This document shows, piece by piece, positions 1 through 7,430 of a stretch of DNA of 64,000 nucleotides. Origin of the DNA: Bacteroidota bacterium (GTDB taxonomy: Bacteria > Bacteroidota > Bacteroidia > Bacteroidales > Paludibacteraceae); contig JAEWAN010000034.1 of NCBI GenBank assembly GCA_023391625.1, positions 62,001 to 126,000 of the forward strand, given 5' to 3'. A model generated the notes under the pieces. That model was not told the DNA's origin and ran no database searches. It saw nothing but the letters and a program-made list of their open reading frames with translations. The stretch's first letter is position 1. Each line of letters begins with the position of its first letter. Made by a program: the position numbers and the translations under genes.

Positions 1-1015
1 TATTTATAGCTGAATTAAAAGTACTCATATCAGCATACATTTTGTGAAATTTAAAAATACGCACATTGTCAGGATCCTTGTATTTATTAAATAACTCTTG
101 TATTTCAGGTTCTAATTTAATGCTTATTTCTGCTTTATCCGCCCTTCTTGATGTGGTTTTTCGTCTTTTATATGTTATACGTCCATCTTCAAAATGATCA
201 ACAAAATACAAGTCTGCCGAATTGATACCTACAAGGAAAAAACTTAGCAAAAACATATCTTTTGCTAAATTAAATCGGCATGTTTTGTCTTTCGTTTCCT
301 TGTTATAGGGTAAATTCATAATTTCCTTTATCTGAAGTATGGATAGAGCCCTTTTGCGTGTCACTGGCTGACTTGGAAGCTTTACTCTGTCAAAAGGAGA
401 TAAGGGTATATTTATTATTCCTAAATCTTCATCATTATATTCTTCTTTGGCGGCATTATGTATTTTTCGTATACATGAAGGATAAAGAGATTGAGCTCTA
501 TTACCTTTTGTTTTACCAAATAGGGCAGGCTGTTCTTGTATCCAGGTGATCCACTTCATTATAAACTTAGATGTTATTGTGTTTATATCAAGCTCCGGCT
601 TTCCAACAAATTTTTCTAAGTTATTAAGAGACGTGACGTATAGCCCTGCTGTACCTTTACTTTTTATTGTTTTAGCATAATTTCTGCCAAACGCAAAGAA
701 ATCTAACCTAAAAGAATCATTTTCTTTTTTTCCTTCAATAATATCTTTAACAAGATCAACCACTTGATGCACATCCATACCGCCTAATGCGCGTGCATGC
801 TTATTGCATTTTTCCCGGCAATCTCTTGTGATATCGTTCAAAGAATCTATAATTTTCTGATTTTTTATTTTAAATGATCGGGTGATATCATCTTTTGCTA
901 GAAATATTTTGGTTGCAGGATACAATTTCTTCCCATTATGATATACAAGTATCTGTACATTATATGTATTATCCCGTCTTTTATATTTTGATACTACCGC
1001 TTCAAATGTTGCCAT
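1..1015 (-). CDS. Tyrosine recombinase/integrase of a mobile element (C-terminus outside the window)
   Basis: Reading leftward from an ATG at 1015, an open frame of 338 codons runs off the window edge, so the catalytic C-terminus (His, Arg, Tyr boxes) is not visible. The N-terminus (MATFEAVVSKYKRRDNTYNV) looks like the arm-binding domain of Bacteroidota integrases. A SAM-like core-binding domain follows at about residues 95-200, and the catalytic domain begins near 225. The stretch around GINSADLYFV and YKRRKTTSRR matches box I and the following beta-strand of this family. The box-I Arg position seems to be Asn, a substitution I recall as common in CTn/phage integrases of Bacteroides. The gene sits next to the 3' end of tRNA-Gly and reads away from it, as expected for an element integrated at that tRNA. 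Whether the element is a conjugative transposon, a phage or another island cannot be seen here. Confidence 0.87.
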   Translation of the reverse strand, partial: MATFEAVVSKYKRRDNTYNVQILVYHNGKKLYPATKIFLAKDDITRSFKIKNQKIIDSLNDITRDCREKCNKHARALGGMDVHQVVDLVKDIIEGKKENDSFRLDFFAFGRNYAKTIKSKGTAGLYVTSLNNLEKFVGKPELDINTITSKFIMKWITWIQEQPALFGKTKGNRAQSLYPSCIRKIHNAAKEEYNDEDLGIINIPLSPFDRVKLPSQPVTRKRALSILQIKEIMNLPYNKETKDKTCRFNLAKDMFLLSFFLVGINSADLYFVDHFEDGRITYKRRKTTSRRADKAEISIKLEPEIQELFNKYKDPDNVRIFKFHKMYADMSTFNSAIN

Positions 1016-1018
1016 TTT

Positions 1019-1055
1019 TTACAGAATTATTACAGAAAAGTGTACAGCAAATATA
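1019..1055 (-). promoter_or_regulatory. Integrase promoter region with three TACAG repeats
   Basis: On the minus strand a TATATTTG element at 1055-1048 matches the Bacteroidota -7 consensus and lies 33 bases before the integrase ATG. Between it and the start, the plus-strand motif TACAG occurs three times (1020-1024, 1031-1035, 1043-1047), spaced about one helical turn apart. That spacing suits binding of the integrase or an excisionase/repressor, but this is inference. No good -33 TTTG is visible. Confidence 0.4.
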
Positions 1056-1079
1056 TAGTTTTTTTGCGGATTTTGCAGT

Positions 1080-1114
1080 AAAAAAATAGCACACTCTTTT
1101 TTTTGAATGTGCTA
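1080..1114 (-). terminator. Intrinsic terminator after yebC and tRNA-Gly
   Basis: On the minus strand a 10-bp stem (1114-1105 with 1096-1087, one G-U pair) closes an A8 loop and is followed by seven T at 1086-1080. It lies 20 bases beyond the tRNA-Gly 3' end, so it should end the yebC/tRNA-Gly transcript. Confidence 0.85.
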
Positions 1115-1133
1115 ATTATCTGATTTTTAGAAG

Positions 1134-1206
1134 AGCGGCAAACGGGATTCGAACCCGCGACCCTCAGCTTGGGAAGCTGATGCTCTACCAACTGAGCTAC
1201 TGCCGC
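1134..1206 (-). tRNA. tRNA-Gly (anticodon CCC)
   Basis: A 73-base cloverleaf: acceptor GCGGCAG pairs with TTGCCGC (last pair G-U), the D-arm contains AGCTCAGTTGGTAGAGC, the anticodon loop TTCCCAA gives anticodon CCC, and the T-arm contains GGGTTCGAATCCC. The discriminator is T and CCA is not encoded. It begins only 12 bases after the yebC stop codon, so it is probably processed from a yebC read-through transcript. Its 3' end faces the integrase, which makes it the likely attachment site of the element to the left. Confidence 0.97.
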
Positions 1207-1218
1207 CTGGAATTATTT

Positions 1219-1932
1219 TTATTCCGCCATGTTATGGAAAACGTTTTGAACGTCTTCGTCGTCTTCAATTTTTTCCAAAAGTTTGTTTACCTGTGCTTGT
1301 TGTTCTTCATTGAGTTCTTTCAAGTCGTTAGGTATGCGTTCAAATTCGGCACTGAAAATTTCGAATCCGTTTTCTTCCAGGTATTTTTGTATAGATGAGT
1401 AAGACGGAAAGTCTCCGTATAAAATGATGTTGCCGTCGTCTTCTGCTACTTCGTCCACTCCATAATCAATTAATTCTAATTCCAAATCTTCCATGGATAC
1501 TCCTTCTTTCGGAGCAATTTTAAATACGCATTTGTGGTCGAACAGGAATTGTAATGAACCGGTAGTTCCGAGTGAACCTCCGTGACGGTTAAAATAGCTT
1601 CTGATATTTGCTACAGTTCGGGTAGGGTTGTCTGTTGCAGTTTCCACCACAATAGCTATACCGTTAGGACCGTAACCTTCATATACCATTTCTTTGTAAT
1701 CAGCCTCTTCTTTTGAAGTTGCTTTTTTTATGGCACGTTCTACGTTTTCTTTCGGCATGTTTTCCTTTTTGGCCTGTTGCATTAGCACACGCAGACGTGG
1801 GTTGGCATCCGGATCTGGGCCGCCTTCCTTGGTAGCTATAGTGATTTGTTTACCTAATTTTGTAAATACGCGGGCCATATTGCCCCAACGTTTAAGTTTA
1901 GTCGCTTTTCTGTATTCAAACGCTCTTCCCAT
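1219..1932 (-). CDS. yebC: YebC/TACO1 family protein
   Basis: A 237-residue protein, close to the usual family length (about 240). The family opening MGRAFEYRKATKLKRWGNMA is intact, followed by the NPRLR and NMPKENVERAIKKA segments and the GPNGIAIVVE strand typical of YebC/TACO1. Members were first described as transcription regulators. Recent work on the family points to a ribosome-associated role that relieves stalling, for example at polyproline. The start is fixed by the conserved N-terminus. tRNA-Gly lies immediately downstream on the same strand and the two share a terminator. Confidence 0.95.
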   Translation of the reverse strand: MGRAFEYRKATKLKRWGNMARVFTKLGKQITIATKEGGPDPDANPRLRVLMQQAKKENMPKENVERAIKKATSKEEADYKEMVYEGYGPNGIAIVVETATDNPTRTVANIRSYFNRHGGSLGTTGSLQFLFDHKCVFKIAPKEGVSMEDLELELIDYGVDEVAEDDGNIILYGDFPSYSSIQKYLEENGFEIFSAEFERIPNDLKELNEEQQAQVNKLLEKIEDDEDVQNVFHNMAE

Positions 1933-1980
1933 ATTTTATTATCTAATGATTTATTCTTTATACGAGTCAATTTTAGAGGG

Positions 1981-1988
1981 CAAAATTA
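1981..1988 (-). promoter_or_regulatory. Candidate -7 element for yebC
   Basis: TAATTTTG on the minus strand matches TAnnTTTG and lies about 50 bases before the yebC start. No -33 TTTG is present at the usual spacing. Confidence 0.4.
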
Positions 1989-2185
1989 TTAAAAACGTGC
2001 ATAATTACCATCTTTTTTTGCAAAAATCTTTGATTTTCATTTTATTTTTTCTTTAGGAAAAAATTCGAGGAACAGGATACGGAATAAAGGATGGCAGTTT
2101 GTTTTCCCTCTTGAACAAATAACGTTTGCAGAAAGGTTTGAAATAGATTGTATTTATTATATGTAGTATTGTAAAAACTTTAGTT

Positions 2186-3046
2186 TTAGTATATTTCTTT
2201 CCTTTGACTTTTTTCTAATAATTCTTCGGGAGTAAGATTGAATTTCTGCTTACAATATTTATTAAACTGGGGTAGGGTAAACTGATATTCACAGGCTATT
2301 TCTTCCACCGTTTTCTTCCCTTTTCTTATTTCATTGTATATCTTTTTCGTGTTTTTCTGTTCCAGCCACTCGTTTGCCGGCAATTTGAATGTTTCTTTGA
2401 ATTGTTGCTCAAAATGCCTGCCATCCTTGTAATTCATTTTTTCGCAGAGTTCTTTTACCGTTTTACTATTTTCGGAAAAGTTCATTACTTGTAATGAAAA
2501 CCGGGTATTTTCATTGAGGATGGGTTGGAAGAACATATTAATATCTTCTTTTCCGTAGTAAGAACATAAAACATATATCAGTTCTTTTATTTTTAGCTCA
2601 TAAAAAGAAGAACATCGTAACCCGGATTTGATATAAGTTTCCAGTAACGAAAAGTATGAATTGACAATAGGGATAGCTTCCAGTAAAAAAATATCCTGTC
2701 TTTCTTCCGTTTCGTTCTGTTTCGTTTTTTCAAAAGAAGAAGTAGAATGTTTACATATGCAAGGATTGCTGGCCAACTGTATGATGAAAAAGGTGGAGTC
2801 TTGTTTTATCTCTACTTCGCCTTTATTCTGATTGGGGTGAACAAACATTTTACCACCGGAAATAATTTTGTCTTTTACCAACCCCGTGGAAAAAGACATT
2901 TCTCCATTTGATAGAAGAACAATTTCGTTGTGGTTGGGGCTGACGTGGAAAACTTCTCCTTTTGATTTCTCTTCAATTTTGATGAGAGAATCTTTTGAAC
3001 TGTAATTAAAACAGGAAGAATGTTCTTCTGCATATAATATTTTCAT
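2186..3046 (-). CDS. AraC-family transcriptional regulator
   Basis: A 286-residue cytoplasmic protein without a signal peptide. The first 110 residues are beta-rich and resemble an AraC-type cupin sensory domain. The last about 95 residues carry two helix-turn-helix units: one around TVKELCEKMNYKDGRHFEQQ and one around TVEEIACEYQFTLPQFNKYC, followed by KFNLTPEELL, equivalent to the conserved end of AraC DNA-binding domains. It is similar in plan to regulators that Bacteroidales place beside envelope genes. It is transcribed in the same direction as the OmpA operon, but a strong terminator at 3142-3172 separates them. Ligand and target genes cannot be told from the sequence. The 250 bases between this gene and yebC (1933-2185) hold only the yebC promoter and a weak AT hairpin. 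Confidence 0.75.
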   Translation of the reverse strand: MKILYAEEHSSCFNYSSKDSLIKIEEKSKGEVFHVSPNHNEIVLLSNGEMSFSTGLVKDKIISGGKMFVHPNQNKGEVEIKQDSTFFIIQLASNPCICKHSTSSFEKTKQNETEERQDIFLLEAIPIVNSYFSLLETYIKSGLRCSSFYELKIKELIYVLCSYYGKEDINMFFQPILNENTRFSLQVMNFSENSKTVKELCEKMNYKDGRHFEQQFKETFKLPANEWLEQKNTKKIYNEIRKGKKTVEEIACEYQFTLPQFNKYCKQKFNLTPEELLEKSQRKEIY

Positions 3047-3141
3047 AAATAAAATTTAGGTATAGTATTGTGGTACAATTTAAAATTAAAAGTAATATAT
3101 TTTCTCTAATTTTCTAATTTAAAGAGATTTATTTTTATTAC

Positions 3142-3172
3142 AAAAAAAGAGGATACGAAAAATCGTATCCTC
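3142..3172 (-). terminator. Intrinsic terminator of the lipoprotein/OmpA operon
   Basis: On the minus strand, GAGGATACGA pairs perfectly with TCGTATCCTC around a TTTT loop, followed by seven T (3148-3142). It starts 26 bases after the stop codon of the OmpA-family gene. Confidence 0.92.
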
Positions 3173-3197
3173 TCTGCAATATTATATTGGTCTGTTT

Positions 3198-5639
3198 TTA
3201 TTCGTAAGTAACTTCTTCAAATGAAACGATAAATTCCACACGGCGGTTTTTGTTGCGTCCTGCTGCTGTGGCATTGGAAGCTACCGGTTTTTCATCTCCA
3301 TATCCCACCGCTTTTATCCTGTTCGCGTTTACACCCTTACCTACAAGATAGGTTTTAACGGCTTCCGCACGTTTTTCTGATAGTTCCTGGTTCACTTTTT
3401 TGCTGCCGGTATTGTCTGTGTGACCTTGGATTTCAATCATGTAAGTCGGATTTTCTTTCATCACTTTAGCAATATCATTTAATAACGCATAGGATGATTT
3501 CTTTATGGTTGCTTTTCCTGTTTCAAACTGGATTCCCTGCAATGCTTTCTGGAATAAATTCCGGACTTCTTTTTTCACTTCAGGACATCCTTTATTTGCT
3601 ACTGTTCCGGGTATTTTAGGACATTCGTCCATGTAATCTGGCACTCCGTCACCATCCGTGTCGTACGGGCAGCCGTTTTCGTCTACATATTCGTATGCTT
3701 CTTTCGGGGTATCCGGACATTTGTCCATATAGTCTGGCACACCGTCACCGTCACTGTCGGCAGGACATCCGTTTGCATCTACGGTGCTGTATCCTTCGGC
3801 TGGAGTATCCGGGCATTTATCCAGATAGTCTGGCACTCCGTCGCCATCGCTGTCCAGTAGGCAACCATAGTCATCCACGTGTCCGTAAGCTTCTTGTGGA
3901 GTATCCGGACATATGTCTTTATAATCGGGTACTCCGTCGCCATCGCTGTCTATCGGACAACCATGTTCGTCAATTTTGCTGTAAGCTTCTTTCGGGGTGT
4001 CCGGACATTCATCTAAATAGTCCGGCACTCCATCTCCGTCGCTGTCCAGTGGGCAACCATGTTCATCCACATGTCCATATGCTTCGCGAGGAGTGTTAGG
4101 GCAGTTGTCCAGGTAGTCAGGTACACCGTCATGGTCAGTATCTATGGGGCAACCGTTTGCGTCCACCTTCACTTTGCGAGGTGTATCCGGGCATAAATCC
4201 AATTTGTCCGGCACTCCGTCATGGTCTTTGTCTTTTTTATTCCCGAATACCAAGTTGATACCCATTGCAAAGTTTAAGCCCTTAGTGTTATATGGTACCG
4301 GAACTTTAAATCCGCCTTCAGATATAGGATATCCTGCATAACCGAATGTCAGGTAGTCGGCAGAAAAATGCCAGTTTATCGGGCCGCTGCGTAATCCGAT
4401 ACCCAGCCCGAAGCTGGAGCGGCCGTTTAATATGGAGTAAGATAATACAAAGTTAGCCCAATCTGCAGGACGAGCTATCGCAGAGATGGTGATTTCTTCG
4501 TATACCCGGCTTTTGTGAAACATCGTCCGTGAAAGCAAACCGGCGCTTAATTTGTTATCAAGAAAAGCATATTCTCCACCAATGTTTAATTTGGCCGTTG
4601 TTCCGGTGGTATAAGCATTTCGCCCTTGCATATCATATTTAATGCTGTCTGTTAAACCGCCAATCATGTCATCTACGGATATTCCGTCCAGGCTGATAGA
4701 AGAAGCATCTTGCAAAAATCCGTCAAAAGGATAATTGATGTCGTATGATATGTTTACAGGATTATTTCTCCAGCGTATGAAGCCGAGGTCTGTTACTGCT
4801 ACAGAGATAGTAAGTTCATCCAAAGGTTTATAAGTAGCACCTAAATCTATTCCGGCACCTAATCCGGAAGGTTTTAGTGCATCCGAAAAATAAAAATCTC
4901 CTGTTTCAATTTGGTTTTCGCTGTCGATGTCTATGGGTAGCGGGGAAGATATGTTTAACATACCTTTACCCTGTATATTCCACTGGTTTATGCCGGCATT
5001 AAGCATAAGTTGCTCGTTTCTGGTTGAAATATTGGCAATTCCCCAAAGGAATTTCACTTTACCTCCTACGGTCCATTGGTCGTTAATAGGACGTGAATAC
5101 CCTAAAGCAGCTTCCAGATATGCCGAAGCATCTAATCCGAAATGTTTCAGGTCATACATATTGTCTTGTATCTCCGGAGTACCATATAATGCTAATTTAA
5201 AAAAATCTTTGGGCATGGATAGCTGTCCGTCTACCTTGGCGCTTAATCCGAATGTCCAGTATGCATCGTTTGTCCTGAATCCGAATCCTAACAGATTCAT
5301 CTGCAGATCGGTGCGGAAGATTGTATTTTTGCGCAGTTTGCGGTAAAATTTATCTTTGTTGCCTCCGTTGGGGTTTAGAAATAAAATAGGGTTGCCGTTT
5401 GCGTCTTTGTATATAACATCCTTTAAACTCAAGGAGTTGTTGCTAAACCCGAATTGGGTATATCCTAATCCCGGTAAACTGACATATACGTTGCTGGTTG
5501 GCTGGAATGCCGGATTCAAATAGTGCCTTGTAGGCACATTTTCCAGAAAATATTGCGAGTTTACCTGCTGGCCGTATACGGAAGTGGTCAGTACCGTAAA
5601 AAGCGAAATGAAAATAGTTTTATATAGTGCTTTCTTCAT
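3198..5639 (-). CDS. OmpA-family outer membrane protein with DUF5723-like barrel and seven TSP3 repeats
   Basis: An 813-residue protein with a signal peptide ending near VYGQ. Residues about 25-465 form a beta-rich region opening with YFLENVPTRHYLNPAFQP, a pattern I associate with the DUF5723 outer-membrane family. It contains periodic amphipathic strands, so a beta-barrel is likely. Residues about 470-700 hold seven acidic thrombospondin type-3 repeats (DSDGDGVPDYLDxCPDTP), which bind calcium in characterised proteins. The last about 115 residues are an OmpA peptidoglycan-binding domain (IEIQGHTDNTGSKKVNQ, then GRNKNRRVEF). Together these suggest a barrel in the outer membrane, a rigid calcium-dependent linker and an anchor to peptidoglycan. 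The gene follows the lipoprotein gene after 6 bases and is certainly in its operon. Confidence 0.85.
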   Translation of the reverse strand: MKKALYKTIFISLFTVLTTSVYGQQVNSQYFLENVPTRHYLNPAFQPTSNVYVSLPGLGYTQFGFSNNSLSLKDVIYKDANGNPILFLNPNGGNKDKFYRKLRKNTIFRTDLQMNLLGFGFRTNDAYWTFGLSAKVDGQLSMPKDFFKLALYGTPEIQDNMYDLKHFGLDASAYLEAALGYSRPINDQWTVGGKVKFLWGIANISTRNEQLMLNAGINQWNIQGKGMLNISSPLPIDIDSENQIETGDFYFSDALKPSGLGAGIDLGATYKPLDELTISVAVTDLGFIRWRNNPVNISYDINYPFDGFLQDASSISLDGISVDDMIGGLTDSIKYDMQGRNAYTTGTTAKLNIGGEYAFLDNKLSAGLLSRTMFHKSRVYEEITISAIARPADWANFVLSYSILNGRSSFGLGIGLRSGPINWHFSADYLTFGYAGYPISEGGFKVPVPYNTKGLNFAMGINLVFGNKKDKDHDGVPDKLDLCPDTPRKVKVDANGCPIDTDHDGVPDYLDNCPNTPREAYGHVDEHGCPLDSDGDGVPDYLDECPDTPKEAYSKIDEHGCPIDSDGDGVPDYKDICPDTPQEAYGHVDDYGCLLDSDGDGVPDYLDKCPDTPAEGYSTVDANGCPADSDGDGVPDYMDKCPDTPKEAYEYVDENGCPYDTDGDGVPDYMDECPKIPGTVANKGCPEVKKEVRNLFQKALQGIQFETGKATIKKSSYALLNDIAKVMKENPTYMIEIQGHTDNTGSKKVNQELSEKRAEAVKTYLVGKGVNANRIKAVGYGDEKPVASNATAAGRNKNRRVEFIVSFEEVTYE
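3581..4232 (-). repeat. Seven tandem TSP3 coding repeats
   Basis: Seven imperfect repeats of about 96 bases, each encoding a D-x-D-x-D-G-VPD...CP...GCP unit. They lie wholly inside the OmpA-family gene in frame, so they are protein repeats and not a CRISPR or VNTR outside coding DNA. The near-identity of several units allows change in copy number by recombination. Confidence 0.9.
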
Positions 5640-5645
5640 GACTTA

Positions 5646-7328
5646 TTAATTATTTTCTTTGTTAGAACTAAATGTATCCAGAGTTAAATTACCTTTTACA
5701 AATACTCCCATTTGTATTTTAAAGTAGTTGTCCGGTTGGAAATGAATTTTATTTTCTCCGTTCTGGTGTGCTTTGATACTATAAATCAATTTATCCGCTT
5801 TTTTTATTTCCTCAAACTGCTGATCGTTCAGGGTTATATCCATGGTTTGTTCTTTGGTGCTTTTTACTGTACCGTCAGCATTAATTTCCGGCGATTCTAT
5901 TTCGTACTCTTTCTTTATGCTTGTTAATAATGGATTGTCATTTTCATCAAGAAACTGTTCTATTTTGAAATCTACGGCTACAGGCAATCCGTTGGTGATA
6001 CCCAATCGCAATAGCGCTTCTTCCAGCATATCACTACTACCGGTTATATTACCTAACTGAAGACTCATGGTGTCTTTTATTTCTATGTTGCTGCCAGCTT
6101 TGAAATAAAGAGGTATAATACCTTTTGCATAAATTTTAATTTCAGCATCGGAGGTAATGAACTGATCGGTTTCTTCTCCTTCGGAAGGTTTGGAATAAGT
6201 AGATACGGAATATTTGTATTCCAACACATTGGGTGTCGGATCAGCTCCAAACAGCAGGTCTGTTTTTCCGAATTCACTGTTGAATACCGGTAGATCCTGT
6301 TTTATCCATTCTCCGGGATAATCAGGTTTTTTATCTATTTTGATAGACGTGGAAGGGCTGCCGTTAAAAGAAGCATATACGGCATTTTGAGGAGAGCCAT
6401 CTACGTATGCGCAAATTGTGTCTATATTGAAACTGAAATAAGTTCCGATATTACTTTCTATGGAAAGTGCTATTTGAGGATTGGCAAATTTCATTCCACT
6501 CAGTGCGCTAATGTCAAAATGATGACGGTTCGTGTGTACATCGGCAATAGCAGCCGGGAATTTACCATAAGCAGTTTTATAATTCAGGTTTTCTACCTGA
6601 TATTTAAAATCCACTACAGAGTTATGGCCTATGATAACACTTTCACCTTCTCTTGTTTTTACAATTACGCTGACCGGTAATTCATTGTTCGTATTCGGTC
6701 TTATTAATATGTTGTTGAATTCAATTTGTCCGGAAGGATTTTCATTGGTCGGGAAAAAGTGATTGTTTACTTCTCCAGGTACAATTTTTCCAGAATAATC
6801 TAACTGAGAAACAGATTCTTCTTTGAATTTAGTAATTATTTCCAGTTTGCTTAAGTCTATGGCTGCAGAATTGGCCATGCTTAGTTCTACCCGGAAACTG
6901 GATAACACAATACTGTCTATCCTTTCTATTTCCGGATTATCGTTAATATCGATGTAGAAAGTTTGTTCAATAGGGGTAGAATAGGAGAATTCTATTCCCG
7001 GAGGAACATCTTCAAACCCATATTTGAAACTGATGGGGGAAAACGAAGCCTGTGAAAAATCTGTTTGTCTGAAATTGAAGTTAACCTCGTCCTGTATTGT
7101 TAAGTTAATTTCGTTATCAGTAGGTTCAATGCTGATAGCTTCATCCAGATGGGCTTTTTTTATGATACTGTCCAAACTTAAACTTACGTTACCGAGTGGA
7201 ATTGACAGTGAATTAGGAAGGGAAATGTCCCCGGAAATTTCGGAGAGATCTAGTTTGTAGCAAGATGTGATTAGAATGGAGCTGAATAAAAACAAACAGC
7301 TCAACTTTCCAATGATTTTTCTTTTCAT
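5646..7328 (-). CDS. Large beta-rich lipoprotein, partner of the OmpA-family protein
   Basis: A 560-residue protein with a lipoprotein signal peptide: a basic start MKRKIIG, a hydrophobic core, and the lipobox ITSC that places the lipidated Cys at residue 22-23. After it, SYKLDLSEISGDISLPNS-type sequence begins. The rest is rich in Thr, Ser, Asn and alternating hydrophobics, typical of exported Bacteroidales beta-sandwich proteins. I recognise no catalytic motif and no named family. Its stop codon is 6 bases before the OmpA-family start, so the two are translated from one mRNA and probably act together at the cell surface or periplasm. A 17-bp inverted repeat lies directly upstream of its ATG. 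Function unknown. Confidence 0.75.
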   Translation of the reverse strand: MKRKIIGKLSCLFLFSSILITSCYKLDLSEISGDISLPNSLSIPLGNVSLSLDSIIKKAHLDEAISIEPTDNEINLTIQDEVNFNFRQTDFSQASFSPISFKYGFEDVPPGIEFSYSTPIEQTFYIDINDNPEIERIDSIVLSSFRVELSMANSAAIDLSKLEIITKFKEESVSQLDYSGKIVPGEVNNHFFPTNENPSGQIEFNNILIRPNTNNELPVSVIVKTREGESVIIGHNSVVDFKYQVENLNYKTAYGKFPAAIADVHTNRHHFDISALSGMKFANPQIALSIESNIGTYFSFNIDTICAYVDGSPQNAVYASFNGSPSTSIKIDKKPDYPGEWIKQDLPVFNSEFGKTDLLFGADPTPNVLEYKYSVSTYSKPSEGEETDQFITSDAEIKIYAKGIIPLYFKAGSNIEIKDTMSLQLGNITGSSDMLEEALLRLGITNGLPVAVDFKIEQFLDENDNPLLTSIKKEYEIESPEINADGTVKSTKEQTMDITLNDQQFEEIKKADKLIYSIKAHQNGENKIHFQPDNYFKIQMGVFVKGNLTLDTFSSNKENN

Positions 7329-7333
7329 AAATT

Positions 7334-7400
7334 AGGTCTTAAAATTTATTATCTGACAATATTTCAATTATTTTACAAAGATAAATAAATTTTAAGACCT
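7334..7400. repeat. Perfect 17-bp inverted repeat around a -7 element
   Basis: AGGTCTTAAAATTTATT at 7334-7350 is the exact reverse complement of 7384-7400, with a 33-base spacer. The minus-strand -7 element TATCTTTG (7383-7376) lies in the spacer against the right arm, and the left arm ends 5 bases before the lipoprotein ATG. There is no U-tract after the hairpin in the direction of the upstream gene, so a terminator is less likely than an operator or other DNA-level site. Confidence 0.7.
7376..7383 (-). promoter_or_regulatory. -7 element of the lipoprotein/OmpA operon
   Basis: TATCTTTG on the minus strand fits TAnnTTTG. The nearest TTTG upstream (complement of 7407-7410) is 23 bases away, slightly longer than the usual 19-21, so the -33 assignment is uncertain. 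Expected 5' UTR is about 45 bases. Confidence 0.5.
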
Positions 7401-7430
7401 GTGAAACAAAAAAGGCTGATTATATGATGT

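Noticed and set aside
3581..4232. Regular DNA repeats of about 96 bases that could suggest a CRISPR or satellite
   Set aside because: They encode TSP3 protein repeats in frame inside the OmpA-family gene, with no spacer-repeat structure.
3695..5346. Plus-strand frames of 134 and 139 codons opposite the OmpA-family gene
   Set aside because: They are created by the repeat coding on the other strand; the products are Cys/His/Arg-rich nonsense.
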